From positions 1-64,000 of the forward strand of contig LUJN01000020.1 of assembly GCA_001689445.1 (NCBI GenBank): a stretch of DNA of 64,000 nt, read 5' to 3'. This DNA comes from Bacteroidales bacterium M3. GTDB lineage: Bacteria > Bacteroidota > Bacteroidia > Bacteroidales > Muribaculaceae. The translations under genes and the position numbers were made by a program. Positions 25,333 through 34,877 of this stretch are shown piece after piece. Numbering within the stretch: the first letter of the stretch is position 1; every line of letters begins with the position of its first letter. Below the pieces are notes generated by a model, which was given only the letters and a program-made list of their open reading frames with translations, was not told the DNA's origin and ran no database searches.

Positions 25333-26115
25333 ATGAATAATGACAAGATTGTCGGTGTCATAGATGGCAGGTTTCATCGGACGCGGCTTATGATGGGTGA
25401 AGGGGCGATGGAGCGGCTTGCGGAGATGAGAGTGATACTCTTCGGGGTGGGTGGCGTCGGCAGTTGGTGTGCCGAGAGTCTTGTGCGGTCGGGTGTCGGG
25501 CATCTGACGATGGTCGATTTTGACTGTGTGGACGTGACAAATATCAACCGTCAGCTACCGGCTGTCGGTTCGTCGGTAGGGGAGAGCAAGGTGGATGTGA
25601 TGCGCCGGCGGCTGCTCGACATCAACCCTGACGCCGACATCGTGGCGATAGACGGGGTGTACACCGAGACTACGGCTGCCGACTTTGACCTCGACACGTA
25701 CGATTATGTCATCGACGCCATCGACTCGTTGCGCGACAAGGCGTTGCTTATACTACGCGCCACGGCGTCGCGGGCACGTCTCGTCTCCTCCATGGGGGCG
25801 GCGTTGAAATTAGATCCGTCGCGCATCGCCGTGACGGAGTTCTGGAAAGTGAAAGGGTGTCCCCTTGCGGCGGCATTGCGGCGTTACTTCAAGAAGCACG
25901 GTGAGTTCCCACGGCGCAAGTTCAAGTGTGTCTACAGCGACGAGATTGTGCCCAACCGCATTGCCGACACCACGTCGCCGCTTGTCACGGGCGAGGGTGT
26001 GGCCGACGGATGGGCTTTGCGCAAGGCGCAGGTCAACGGGACTGTAGCCCACACGACAGCCATATTCGGCTTCACGCTCGCAGGCATAATCCTGCGGGAT
26101 GTATATGCCGAATAA
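25333..26115 (+). CDS. tcdA: tRNA threonylcarbamoyladenosine dehydratase
   Basis: 260 aa E1-like enzyme that cyclises t6A at position 37 of ANN-decoding tRNAs to ct6A, using ATP. The Rossmann motif GVGGVGSWCAESLVRSG is followed by VDFDCVDVTNINRQ, the nucleotide-binding core of the ThiF/MoeB family, and the C-terminal half has SMGAALKLDP and CVYSDEIV, usual in TcdA rather than ThiF. A hydrophobic C-terminal helix (AIFGFTLAGIILRDV) is also typical. It is cytoplasmic or membrane-associated. Confidence 0.9.
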   Translation: MNNDKIVGVIDGRFHRTRLMMGEGAMERLAEMRVILFGVGGVGSWCAESLVRSGVGHLTMVDFDCVDVTNINRQLPAVGSSVGESKVDVMRRRLLDINPDADIVAIDGVYTETTAADFDLDTYDYVIDAIDSLRDKALLILRATASRARLVSSMGAALKLDPSRIAVTEFWKVKGCPLAAALRRYFKKHGEFPRRKFKCVYSDEIVPNRIADTTSPLVTGEGVADGWALRKAQVNGTVAHTTAIFGFTLAGIILRDVYAE

Positions 26116-26223
26116 TAATGCCTAATGGCGGTTTTGTTGCAAATTGTCGGCAAATTGTCGCTTTTTGCGATATATTGAAAGTATAAAAATGCCAAAAAAT
26201 TATTTTTGCTCGAAAAAAATCCG

Positions 26224-26231
26224 TAATTTTG
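26224..26231 (+). promoter_or_regulatory. -7 element of the malic enzyme gene
   Basis: TAATTTTG in an AT-rich region, 68 bp before the ATG at 26300. Confidence 0.6.
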
Positions 26232-26299
26232 CGCTTGAATTTTTTCGATAAAAGGAAAAACGGGTAATTACAACATCAATATAGATATCACAACCGATT

Positions 26300-28597
26300 A
26301 TGTCAAACGTAACAAAAGAGATGGCTCTCGACTATCACCGTATCGGCAAGCCCGGTAAGACTGAGATAGTACCCACCAAGCCATATTCGTCGCAGCACGA
26401 CCTCGCCCTCGCATATTCGCCGGGCGTTGCATTTCCATGTAAGGAAATCGAGGCTAATCCCCAGGATGCCTATGAGTATACCAACAAAGGCAATCTCGTT
26501 GCCGTAATCTCCAACGGTACCGCCGTGCTCGGTCTCGGCGATATTGGCGCTCTCGCCGGCAAGCCGGTAATGGAGGGCAAGGCGTTGTTGTTCAAGATAT
26601 TCGCCGGTATCGACTGTTTCGATATCGAGGTCAACGAGAAGGACCCGCAGAAGTTTATCGAGATTGTGAAGGCCATAGCCCCCACATTTGGCGGCATCAA
26701 TCTTGAGGATATCAAGGCTCCCGAGTGCTTCGAGATAGAGACACGCCTCAAGGCCGAGTGTGACATTCCCGTGATGCACGACGACCAGCACGGCACAGCC
26801 ATCATCTCGGCTGCCGGCCTGCTTAACGCCCTTGAAATCCAGGGCAAGAAAATCGGCGACATCCGTCTCGTCGTCAACGGTGCCGGTGCGGCTGCGGTAT
26901 CATGTACCCGCCTGTACATCGCCCTTGGTGTCAAGCCCGAGAATGTCGTGATGTGCGACTCTCGCGGTGTGCTCAACAAGAAGCGCACCAACCTCAATCC
27001 CCAGAAGATGGAGTTTGCCACCGACCGCGACATCGACACTCTTGCCGAGGCGATGCAGGGTGCCGATGTGTTCCTCGGCCTCTCGGTCAAGGATGTGGTG
27101 ACTCCCGAGATGGTGCAGTCGATGGCTGCCAAGCCCATAGTCTTCGCGCTTGCCAACCCCGACCCTGAAATCGCTTACGACAAGGCGATTGCATCACGTC
27201 CCGACTTGATTTTCGCAACAGGCCGTTCCGACTATCCCAACCAGATAAACAACGTGCTCGGATTCCCTTACATCTTCCGTGGCGCGCTCGACTCGGGGGC
27301 AACGGAAATCAACGAGACAATGAAGATTGCCGCCGTGCTCGCCATCGCCGAGCTGGCCAAGAAACCTGTCCCCTCGGTGGTCAACGCCGCCTACAACATG
27401 TCGGGCATGAAGTTTGGTCCCGACTATATCCTCCCCAAGCCTCTTGACCCCCGCCTGCTCACGACTGTGGCTCCCGCCGTGGCTCGTGGCGCGATGGAGA
27501 GCGGCGTAGCCAAGCGTCCCATCCTTGACTGGGATGCCTACAACGCCAAGCTGCGTCAGCTCATGGGCTATGACAACAAGCTCATGCGCCGCTTTGCCGA
27601 GGAGGCCAAGCGCAACCCCAAGCGCGTGGTGTTCGGCGAGGGCAATACCGACAATATGCTCCGTGCTGCCGTCAGCGCGGCCAACCAGGGGCTGTGCATA
27701 CCCATCCTGCTCGGCAACGAGGAGATGATCGAGAAGCGTGCCGCCCGTCTCGGGCTTGACATCTCGGGCATCGAGATTGTCAACCTGCGCCACGACCGCG
27801 AGGCGGAGCGTCGCGACCGTTTCGCCCGCAATCTCGCCGAGAAGCGCCAGCGTTCGGGTGTCACCTATCCCGAGGCGTTGGAGAAGATGTTCGACCGCAA
27901 CTACTTCGGCATGATGATGGTGGAGAACGGCGAGGCCGACGCATTTATCGCCGGTACATACTCGGGTAGCGACACCACCGGAGAGATCGCCAAGGAGGTT
28001 GTCGGCATCCGTCCGAGCTACAACCACTTCGCGACTATGCACATCATGAACACCAAACGTGGCGTATACTTCCTTGCCGACACGATGATCAACCACGACA
28101 ACGACGAGGAGACCCTGCTCGACATCACGCGTCTGACACGCAACGCCGTCGAGTATTTCGCCCACGAACCTGTGATGGCGATGGTGTCCTACAGCAACTT
28201 CGGCTCCAACAAGGAGGAGGAGCCTGCCAAGGTGCACCGCGTCGTAGAGAAGATGCAGGAACTTTATCCCGAACTCCCCATCGACGGCGAGATGCAGATG
28301 CACTATGCCCTCAACAAGGACCTGCGCGACGCCAACTATCCGTTCACCCGCCTCAAGGGCAAGGAGGTCAACACGCTTATCTTCCCCAATCTCAGCGCGT
28401 CCAACACTGCTTACCGCATGATGCTTGAGATGGGGCTTGCCGAGTCGATAGGCCCGATTCAGGTGGGCCTCAACAAGCCTGTCCACTTCATTAACGTTGA
28501 CTCGCCCGTGCGCGACATCGTGAACCTCGTCACTGCCGCCGTCCTCGATGCTGCCGTCCTGGAGAAACTCGGCGGTGAGGCCTGCTACGACAAGTAG
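26300..28597 (+). CDS. maeB: NADP-dependent malic enzyme with phosphotransacetylase-like domain
   Basis: 765 aa hybrid enzyme converting malate to pyruvate, CO2 and NAD(P)H. Domains: malic enzyme N-terminal part (about 1-160; SNGTAVLGLGDIGALAGKPVMEGK, catalytic region), NAD(P)-binding part (165-410; RLVVNGAGAAAVSC) and a C-terminal PTA-like domain (about 430-755; VFGEGNTDNMLRAA, FIAGTYSGSDTTGEIAKEVVG). In MaeB proteins the PTA-like part is thought to be a regulatory acetyl-CoA sensor, not a catalyst. Single-gene transcript with its own terminator. Confidence 0.95.
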   Translation: MSNVTKEMALDYHRIGKPGKTEIVPTKPYSSQHDLALAYSPGVAFPCKEIEANPQDAYEYTNKGNLVAVISNGTAVLGLGDIGALAGKPVMEGKALLFKIFAGIDCFDIEVNEKDPQKFIEIVKAIAPTFGGINLEDIKAPECFEIETRLKAECDIPVMHDDQHGTAIISAAGLLNALEIQGKKIGDIRLVVNGAGAAAVSCTRLYIALGVKPENVVMCDSRGVLNKKRTNLNPQKMEFATDRDIDTLAEAMQGADVFLGLSVKDVVTPEMVQSMAAKPIVFALANPDPEIAYDKAIASRPDLIFATGRSDYPNQINNVLGFPYIFRGALDSGATEINETMKIAAVLAIAELAKKPVPSVVNAAYNMSGMKFGPDYILPKPLDPRLLTTVAPAVARGAMESGVAKRPILDWDAYNAKLRQLMGYDNKLMRRFAEEAKRNPKRVVFGEGNTDNMLRAAVSAANQGLCIPILLGNEEMIEKRAARLGLDISGIEIVNLRHDREAERRDRFARNLAEKRQRSGVTYPEALEKMFDRNYFGMMMVENGEADAFIAGTYSGSDTTGEIAKEVVGIRPSYNHFATMHIMNTKRGVYFLADTMINHDNDEETLLDITRLTRNAVEYFAHEPVMAMVSYSNFGSNKEEEPAKVHRVVEKMQELYPELPIDGEMQMHYALNKDLRDANYPFTRLKGKEVNTLIFPNLSASNTAYRMMLEMGLAESIGPIQVGLNKPVHFINVDSPVRDIVNLVTAAVLDAAVLEKLGGEACYDK

Positions 28598-28616
28598 AGA
28601 ATACTCAATAATTGAC

Positions 28617-28657
28617 GCAAAAGCGGGAGAGACCGGGAGTCTTTCCCGCTTTTTTTG
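28617..28657 (+). terminator. Terminator after maeB
   Basis: AAAAGCGGGAgAGAC pairs with GTCTtTCCCGCTTTT around CGGGA, followed by a run of T to 28655. Confidence 0.85.
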
Positions 28658-28943
28658 TGTATGGGCAACATATTATGGGCCGTTATTGGTGGTGATATTA
28701 GGTGCGGCATGGAGAACGCAAATTGTTTACTTTCAAAATCTTAAAAAAGATTAAAACGAAATGTCGGAGGATGTGACAATGTGAAATTGTGCTATCTTTG
28801 CGATGCCGTTGTATATTAACGGTAAAATATGCTATGTTAAACATCCCGTGATAATCATAAACATGAATATCAAGGCTTTTGCGAAAGAATTATAGAAAAA
28901 TATATAAACTGTAATTATTATTTTTATTTTGTTAATCATTAAA
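28658..28943 (+). promoter_or_regulatory. AT-rich upstream region of the modular amylase gene
   Basis: A 286-bp gene-free stretch. A perfect -7 element TATCTTTG lies at 28793-28800, giving a long AT-rich leader of about 135 nt before ATG 28944. Such leaders are common before highly expressed secreted glycan enzymes in Bacteroidales. No riboswitch-like structure is apparent. Confidence 0.5.
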
Positions 28944-31900
28944 ATGAGAAAAAGTCTACTTTCGCTTTTTGCCCTTGCCCTTACGCTTGGACAAAGCGTG
29001 TCGGCTGCCAACAGTTATGGCTTGCCAGACAACATTCAGGACGGCAACATTCTCCATTGCTTCAACTGGCCTATCAGCGAGGTGAAGAATGAGTTGCCCA
29101 ACATCGCAAAAGCCGGTTTTGGCTCGGTTCAACTTTCTCCGCTACAGCGCGGCGACGTCAAAGTCGGTTCCCCCTGGCATGACCTCTATCGTCCTTATGA
29201 CCTTGCCTTCAAGGGAGGACTCGGTTCGCGCGAGGAGCTTAAGGCTCTTTGTGCCGAGGCTGCCAATTATGGCATAAAGATTATCGTCGATGTCGTTGCC
29301 AACCATGTCGACAAGACAGCCGGCTACCACGATACATGGTGGGACGGCAACGGTCGCGTGCGTTGGGAAGGCGGCATCAATTACGGTGACCGTCACTCCA
29401 TCACTCACGGCCAGCTCGGCGACTACGGCGATATCAACTCTGAGAATGCCGAGGTGATTGCACGTGGCAAGGCCTATGTAGAGGACCTCAAGAGCATGGG
29501 CGTGAAGGGTTGTCGCTGGGATGCTGCAAAGCATATCGGCCTCCCCTCCGAGGGTTGCGGCTTCTGGTCGGCTGTGACCTCGGTCTCGGGAATGTATCAC
29601 TATGGTGAGATTCTCGATGCTCCAGGCCCCAACGAGGCCATCATCAGGGAATATGGCAACTACATGTCGGTGACCGACAACAAGTACAGCAATGGTGCTG
29701 CCAAGGATAACGGCGGTATCCCCTTCGGCCACGGAGGCAGCTGGGATGTCAATCATGGTCTTGGAGCAAAGGTGGTGTACTGGGGCGAGAGCCACGACAC
29801 CTACTCCAACGACGAATGGTCGCAGAATGTAGACCAGTCGGTCATCGACCGCGCATGGGCATCATATGCATGTCGCAATGGTGCGACTGCCCTATACCTG
29901 TCGCGCCCCAATGCCAAGGGCTTCAACAACATCAAGGTAGGCAAGGGTAGCACTGCATTCAAGGCTGCACACATTACTGCGGTCAACAAGTTCCGCAACG
30001 CCTGCGTAGGCAAGAAGGACTGGTTCGAGAATAACGGTAACGCCATCAGCGTGACCCGTCAGGATGCCGGAGCTGTCATCGTCATGAAGGGCAGCGGCAA
30101 CGTGTCTATCGCCAACGGTGGCGGTTACTGCCCCGCCGGCACATATAAGGATATGGTTAGCGGCGGCACTTTCACCGTCACTGCCTCCACTATCTCAGGT
30201 AACGTGGGCCAGTCGGGTATTGCCGTCATCATGAAGGATGGCGTGACCCCCGATCCCAACCCCGGTCCTAATCCTGACCCCGATCCCGTTCCGGTTCCTG
30301 ACGGCTCGATGTGGATACTCGGCAACCTCTCCGGTGCTGCCGGTTGGGCGACTACTCCCGGCACCGGTGTGGCCATGACTAAGAACGGCTCGACCTACAC
30401 TGCCAAGGGCGTTGAGTTTGTGCTTGCTTCGGGTGAGACCAAATGCTATTTCAACCTCACCGACTATGTGGGTGCAACCTGGGATGACCTTAACATGAAT
30501 GCCAACCGCTATGGTGCGGCCACTGAAGGTGCGGCCATCACTCTCGGTTCGGCAGCCTCCATCACCAAGTTTACCAATAACGTTGATGCAAGCGCGTGCG
30601 CATCGTGGACTATCGCTCCGGGCAGCTATGACATCACCGCCGATCTATCGGCAATGACGCTTACTGTCGTTAAGTCCGGTGACAACCCCAACCCCAACCC
30701 CAATCCTAACCCCGATCCCGATCCTGATCCTACCCCCGGCACGCTGACTATTACCGGCGACTACAACCTCGCTTACAGCGGCAACCACACCAACGTACAC
30801 TATTGGGGCGGCGCATCGGCATCCACATGGCCCGGCGTGGCACTTCAGACCGTTAAAGGCTCTGACGGCAATAGCTACAAGGTAGCCAAGGTACCCGAGG
30901 GCACGACCAGTCTTGTGTTCAATACTCCCAACGGCGGTCAAACCGGTGACCTCACCTATAGCGGTGCCAACGTTATGGGCGACAACGGCGCGACCACTAC
31001 TGCCGTGACATTCAAGAACGGCAACAATCCGAATCCCAACCCGAACCCCGATCCGAATCCCGGCTCCTCTTACTATGTGTACTTCGACAACAGCCAAAAT
31101 CGTACGGATGTAGCCGTATGGGCATGGAATGATACCGAGAACTGCACAGCAAGCGGCGCATGGCCCGGCGACAAGATGACCCAAAAGGACGGCAAACTCT
31201 ACTGGGAAGCTCCCGCAGGCAAAGTGCCCACTGACATCATAATAAGCTGGGGTGGTCACACTGATGCCGAGAAGGCCGGTGGCGGCGACCTGAAGTTTGT
31301 CAACAAGGCTACCTACAAGGATGATGGCTCATATGTCGAGAACCCCAACCCGAATCCCGATCCCACCAAGCCTGTAGTGAGCGCATCTCCCGCCACGGGC
31401 CACATGTTCACCGACAACGTGTCTGTGACCCTCTCGGCTACTCCCGCCGGCTCGACAATCTACTATACGCTTAACGGTTCTGCTCCCACGACTTCATCCT
31501 ACAAGTACTCATCGCCTATCCAGCTGACCTCGACCACCACCGTGAAGGCATTTGCAGTGGCGTCTGACGGCACTCAGGGTGACGTGAAGGAATTTGTATA
31601 CACCAAGAATGATGTTCCCAACCCCAATCCCGGTCCTACACCTGAGAATAGCCTCAATACCGACTATTACAAGGTTAACCCCAACGGTCAGGTAGGTACC
31701 AACAAGACCATCAACGTGAGCGGTCACCCCGCCACCGGCGCACTCTCCAACTGGACCTCGTCCGAGCTTATCGCCCAGGGCGTAGCCCGCGACGTAGCAC
31801 AGGCCTACCGTGGTCTCCACGAGCGTCCTATCGTTGACTCCTATGCTCTCTATGCCGCATATGACAATCAGAACCTCTACCTCGGTGTACAGTTTGTATA

Positions 31901-32804
31901 CACCGTATGGGATGAGGGCGGCGAAGGCAAGCAGCCCGGCGAGTCCAAGCCCTACAACATGGACGGCCACATGATGATTGCATTTGACCTCGACCCCAAC
32001 AAGTCGTTTGACGGCCTTATTGAGAAGGATGGTGTCGCACAGGGTCCCATCTGGAATGACAAAGCCAAGGGCGCGCATTTCCAGAACGGTGTAGACGCAG
32101 TGCTGATGTGCTCCACGAAGCCCGGTGTAGGCGATCCCGGTCTTTTCTTCCCCACGCCCAACGGTCATGCAAGCTACGATGCTCCTTACTGTAAGGTGCT
32201 TCCCAAGAACTTCTACGGCTATGCCGACGGTCTGCTCCCCTCTATCGACCACATCTGGGGTCTCCCCTTCGGCTCTGATCCCGACGACCTCACCGGCAAT
32301 GCAGGTTTTGTAGACCTCAAGAGTGAGATTGCAGAGTCAGCACACACCTTCTACGAGTTCAAGATTCCGTTGTCGCTACTCGGTGTTACCGACGACTATA
32401 TCCGCACCAACGGTATCGGCGTGATGTACCTTGACAAGTACGGCACAAGCCCTGTAGGCGGTACTCCCTACGATCCTTCGTACTTTGACAACGTCAAGGA
32501 CGAGTACTTCGCTGGCGACAATACCTCCAAGGAGAAGGAGGATGAGGATATCATCACCTACGCTCCCGCACGCATCGGTAAGATTGCCGTTACCGGCATC
32601 GACTCGGTTGAGTCCAACGGCGACAGCATGAAGATCTACGCTGCCGGCGGCAAGCTTTATATCGTGGCTCCCGAGGCCGGCGATGTCATCATCACCACCG
32701 TATCGGGCGCATCGCAGATGGTTCCCGTTGAGGCAGGTATGAACGTTATCGACAACCTCGCCCGTGGTTTCTATGTAGTCAACAACACCAAGGTCGTGCT
32801 CTAA
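28944..32804 (+). CDS. Secreted modular GH13 alpha-amylase with several starch-binding modules
   Basis: 1286 aa. Signal peptide 1-21 (ends SVSAA). The GH13 catalytic domain spans about 27-435 with all four motifs: DVVANH (116-121), GCRWDAAKH (nucleophile Asp 193), GEILD (acid/base Glu 222) and SHD (Asp 285). Then come modules joined by Asn/Asp-Pro linkers: a beta module (454-578), a CBM26-like module (599-692), a second one with WAWNDTENCTASGAWPGD (708-799), a chitobiase-C-like module (810-890; SATPAGSTIYYTLNGSAP), a large CBM9-like module (about 903-1205) and a beta tail (1212-1286) resembling a short type-A sorting domain. It probably digests granular or branched starch outside the cell. 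No susCD pair is adjacent. Confidence 0.9.
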   Translation: MRKSLLSLFALALTLGQSVSAANSYGLPDNIQDGNILHCFNWPISEVKNELPNIAKAGFGSVQLSPLQRGDVKVGSPWHDLYRPYDLAFKGGLGSREELKALCAEAANYGIKIIVDVVANHVDKTAGYHDTWWDGNGRVRWEGGINYGDRHSITHGQLGDYGDINSENAEVIARGKAYVEDLKSMGVKGCRWDAAKHIGLPSEGCGFWSAVTSVSGMYHYGEILDAPGPNEAIIREYGNYMSVTDNKYSNGAAKDNGGIPFGHGGSWDVNHGLGAKVVYWGESHDTYSNDEWSQNVDQSVIDRAWASYACRNGATALYLSRPNAKGFNNIKVGKGSTAFKAAHITAVNKFRNACVGKKDWFENNGNAISVTRQDAGAVIVMKGSGNVSIANGGGYCPAGTYKDMVSGGTFTVTASTISGNVGQSGIAVIMKDGVTPDPNPGPNPDPDPVPVPDGSMWILGNLSGAAGWATTPGTGVAMTKNGSTYTAKGVEFVLASGETKCYFNLTDYVGATWDDLNMNANRYGAATEGAAITLGSAASITKFTNNVDASACASWTIAPGSYDITADLSAMTLTVVKSGDNPNPNPNPNPDPDPDPTPGTLTITGDYNLAYSGNHTNVHYWGGASASTWPGVALQTVKGSDGNSYKVAKVPEGTTSLVFNTPNGGQTGDLTYSGANVMGDNGATTTAVTFKNGNNPNPNPNPDPNPGSSYYVYFDNSQNRTDVAVWAWNDTENCTASGAWPGDKMTQKDGKLYWEAPAGKVPTDIIISWGGHTDAEKAGGGDLKFVNKATYKDDGSYVENPNPNPDPTKPVVSASPATGHMFTDNVSVTLSATPAGSTIYYTLNGSAPTTSSYKYSSPIQLTSTTTVKAFAVASDGTQGDVKEFVYTKNDVPNPNPGPTPENSLNTDYYKVNPNGQVGTNKTINVSGHPATGALSNWTSSELIAQGVARDVAQAYRGLHERPIVDSYALYAAYDNQNLYLGVQFVYTVWDEGGEGKQPGESKPYNMDGHMMIAFDLDPNKSFDGLIEKDGVAQGPIWNDKAKGAHFQNGVDAVLMCSTKPGVGDPGLFFPTPNGHASYDAPYCKVLPKNFYGYADGLLPSIDHIWGLPFGSDPDDLTGNAGFVDLKSEIAESAHTFYEFKIPLSLLGVTDDYIRTNGIGVMYLDKYGTSPVGGTPYDPSYFDNVKDEYFAGDNTSKEKEDEDIITYAPARIGKIAVTGIDSVESNGDSMKIYAAGGKLYIVAPEAGDVIITTVSGASQMVPVEAGMNVIDNLARGFYVVNNTKVVL

Positions 32805-32840
32805 TTCTCCCTTAGAGGAAACCACACGATTCCCGATATG

Positions 32841-32876
32841 AAAAAGGCGGCACTTTTTACAGTGCCGCCTTTTTTA
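32841..32876 (+). terminator. Terminator after the amylase gene
   Basis: AAAAAGGCGGCACT pairs with AGTGCCGCCTTTTTT around a T-rich loop and ends in a T run. Confidence 0.9.
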
Positions 32877-32910
32877 TGTACCTTTACGCGGTAGAAAACA
32901 TCATCAGTTT

Positions 32911-33279
32911 ATGCTTAAGACTATATTGCTGGTTGGTGCCGGAAGTGCGCTTGGCGGGATTGCCCGCTATGTGGTGAGCCGTTGGTTTCAGTCATTGATT
33001 CCTGTAGCCTTTCCGTGGGGCACGTTTGTGGTCAATGTTGTCGGCTGTTTCCTTATCGGGTTGATATACGGTCTTGCCGACCGCAATTTTCCCCTTTCGC
33101 CCGAGATGAAAGTCTTTATGACGGTAGGCTTCTGCGGCGGCTTCACCACATTCTCAACATTCATCCACGAGGGCTATCTGCTCTTTGGCACGTCCAATCT
33201 CACCGTCATCCTCTATGGTGTGGCAAGCCTCGCCGCAGGGCTGCTGTGCGCCCATCTCGGCCACTTCCTCGTCCGATAA
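32911..33279 (+). CDS. crcB: Fluoride exporter CrcB/FluC
   Basis: 122 aa, four transmembrane helices. Family words: GGIARY near residue 15, WGTFVVNVVGCFLIG and GFCGGFTTFSTF, the phenylalanine/threonine-rich fluoride path. It acts as an antiparallel dimeric fluoride channel in the inner membrane. A single copy is present, as expected for a symmetric homodimer. Only 31 bp separate it from the preceding terminator, leaving no room for a fluoride riboswitch beyond a very short one. Confidence 0.95.
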   Translation: MLKTILLVGAGSALGGIARYVVSRWFQSLIPVAFPWGTFVVNVVGCFLIGLIYGLADRNFPLSPEMKVFMTVGFCGGFTTFSTFIHEGYLLFGTSNLTVILYGVASLAAGLLCAHLGHFLVR

Positions 33280-33283
33280 CCGA

Positions 33284-33369
33284 CATAATGTAGGGACATG
33301 CCTTTGGCATGTGGATCGATTGTTTTAATCACAATTTTCCACATGCCAAAGGCATGTACCTACATTATG
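33284..33369. repeat. GTAG-type hairpin repeat between crcB and nfnB
   Basis: The arms 33284-33313 and 33338-33369 are nearly perfect inverted copies, beginning CATAATGTAGG. Each arm contains its own small palindrome, ACATGCC-TTT-GGCATGT. The frame matches the repeats at 28-103 and 41420, with a different internal word. It sits between convergent genes and may double as a terminator. Confidence 0.85.
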
Positions 33370-33380
33370 ATGAATTTGGT

Positions 33381-34850
33381 TTACTGTCCGAGGGCGTCGG
33401 CCATGTGGGCTGCGGCGCGTCGGCCGTCGCCCATGGCGAGGATGACGGTGGCACCGCCGCGCACGATGTCGCCGCCGGCGTATATGTCGCTGATGGAGGA
33501 GCGCATCGTATCGTCGTTGACGACGATTGTGCCTCGCCTGGATACCTCCAACGCCGGGATGGAGTTGGGGATAAGCGGGTTGGGGGATACGCCCACGCTG
33601 ACGATGACGAGGTCGACGGGTATCTCCTCGATAGCACCCTCTACAGGCACGGGCGAGCGGCGACCCGATGCGTCAGGCTCGCCAAGTTCCATGCGTTGCA
33701 AGGTCATCGAGCATACGCGGCCCTTCTCGTCGCCGTGATATTCCAGCGGATTGTGCAGGGTCATGAACTCCACGCCTTCCTCCTTGGCGTGCTTCACCTC
33801 CTCGGCACGAGCCGGCATCTCGGCCTCGCTGCGGCGGTAGACAACCATAGCCCGTTCGGCGCCCATGCGCCGGGCGGTGCGCACTGAGTCCATCGCCGTG
33901 TTGCCGCCGCCGATGATGGCGACATTGCGCCCCTTCAGCACCGGGGTGTCCCCGGCGCGTCCCGCCTCCATGAGGTTGACGCGGGTAAGGTACTCGTTGC
34001 TCGACATCACGCCGATGAGGTTTTCTCCGGGGATGCCCATAAATCGTGGAAGGCCCGCGCCTGAGGCCACAAAAATGCCCTTGAAGCCCATTTCAAGCAA
34101 GTCGTCGTAGCTCAAGGTCTTGCCGATGATGCAGTCTTTGACAAATTTCACCCCGAGCTTGCGCAACCCGTCAATCTCGACATCGACCACTGCATTGGGG
34201 AGTCGGAACTCGGGTATGCCGTATTTGAGCACGCCGCCAATCTCGTGTAGGGCCTCGTAGACGGTCACGTCATAGCCGCGCTTTATCATGTCGCCGGCAA
34301 ATGACAGTCCGGCAGGTCCCGAGCCTACTACGGCAACCTTTATACCGTTGGAGGGTGTGACAGAGGGTGTGGCGGTCTCTTCCGATGGGTTAAGCCGTTC
34401 GTTGTCGGCCGCAAAGCGTTCAAGATAGCCAATGGCGACCGCCGGCTTCTTCATCTTCAAGTAGATGCATCGGCTCTCGCACTGTTTCTCCTGGGGGCAT
34501 ACGCGCCCACAGACCGCAGGCAATGCGGAGGTCTCCTTGAGCACTACGGCGGCATCGTGGAAGTGGCCGCGCTGTATATTCTTGATAAATCCGGGTATGT
34601 TGATGCTCACAGGACATCCCTCCATGCATTGAGGGTCGGGGCAGTCCATGCATCGGGTGGCTTCAAGGACAGCCTCCTCGGCGCTAAGTCCCTGGTTGAC
34701 CTCCTCGTTGCATGTCACGCGGTATGCAGGGTCGAGTTCGGGCATCTTCACCCGTGGGATGGCGGTGCGCTCCTTGGCTCCCATTGCCTTGCGCAATTCC
34801 TCGCGCCACTCGGCGTCGCGGGGCGCCGATGTATTCTTTATCTCACTCAT
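33381..34850 (-). CDS. nfnB: NfnB/GltD-like flavoprotein, large subunit of NfnAB-type transhydrogenase
   Basis: 489 aa, close in layout to the small subunit of glutamate synthase. Eight cysteines near the N-terminus (67, 70, 75, 79, 114, 118, 124, 128) bind two [4Fe-4S] clusters. FAD motif VVGSGPAGLSFAG (about 172-184), NADP(H) motif IIGGGNTAMDSV (about 312-323) and the C-terminal YAGGDIVRGGATVILAMGDG. Preceded by an FAD/2Fe-2S subunit rather than a glutamate synthase large subunit, it fits NADH-dependent ferredoxin:NADP+ oxidoreductase (electron bifurcation). RefSeq-style names for such genes are often gltA or gltD. Confidence 0.8.
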   Translation of the reverse strand: MSEIKNTSAPRDAEWREELRKAMGAKERTAIPRVKMPELDPAYRVTCNEEVNQGLSAEEAVLEATRCMDCPDPQCMEGCPVSINIPGFIKNIQRGHFHDAAVVLKETSALPAVCGRVCPQEKQCESRCIYLKMKKPAVAIGYLERFAADNERLNPSEETATPSVTPSNGIKVAVVGSGPAGLSFAGDMIKRGYDVTVYEALHEIGGVLKYGIPEFRLPNAVVDVEIDGLRKLGVKFVKDCIIGKTLSYDDLLEMGFKGIFVASGAGLPRFMGIPGENLIGVMSSNEYLTRVNLMEAGRAGDTPVLKGRNVAIIGGGNTAMDSVRTARRMGAERAMVVYRRSEAEMPARAEEVKHAKEEGVEFMTLHNPLEYHGDEKGRVCSMTLQRMELGEPDASGRRSPVPVEGAIEEIPVDLVIVSVGVSPNPLIPNSIPALEVSRRGTIVVNDDTMRSSISDIYAGGDIVRGGATVILAMGDGRRAAAHMADALGQ

Positions 34851-34877
34851 GATGTGACAATAATTGAAGTTGAACGA

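Noticed and set aside
25114..25503. N-terminal extension of the TolC-type channel
   Set aside because: The frame is open, but it crosses the operon promoter and lacks a signal peptide; the ATG at 25113 starts a good one.
27194..28486. Long (430-codon) antisense frame within maeB
   Set aside because: It is a shadow of biased codon use in the real gene; its translation has no domain and the sense strand has full enzyme motifs.
30645..31259. Antisense frame in the amylase rich in Gly, Val and Ile
   Set aside because: It is the complement of the repetitive Asn/Asp-Pro linker and module DNA.
32877..32910. Fluoride riboswitch before crcB
   Set aside because: Only 34 bp separate the terminator from the ATG and no pseudoknot-like pairing can be placed there.
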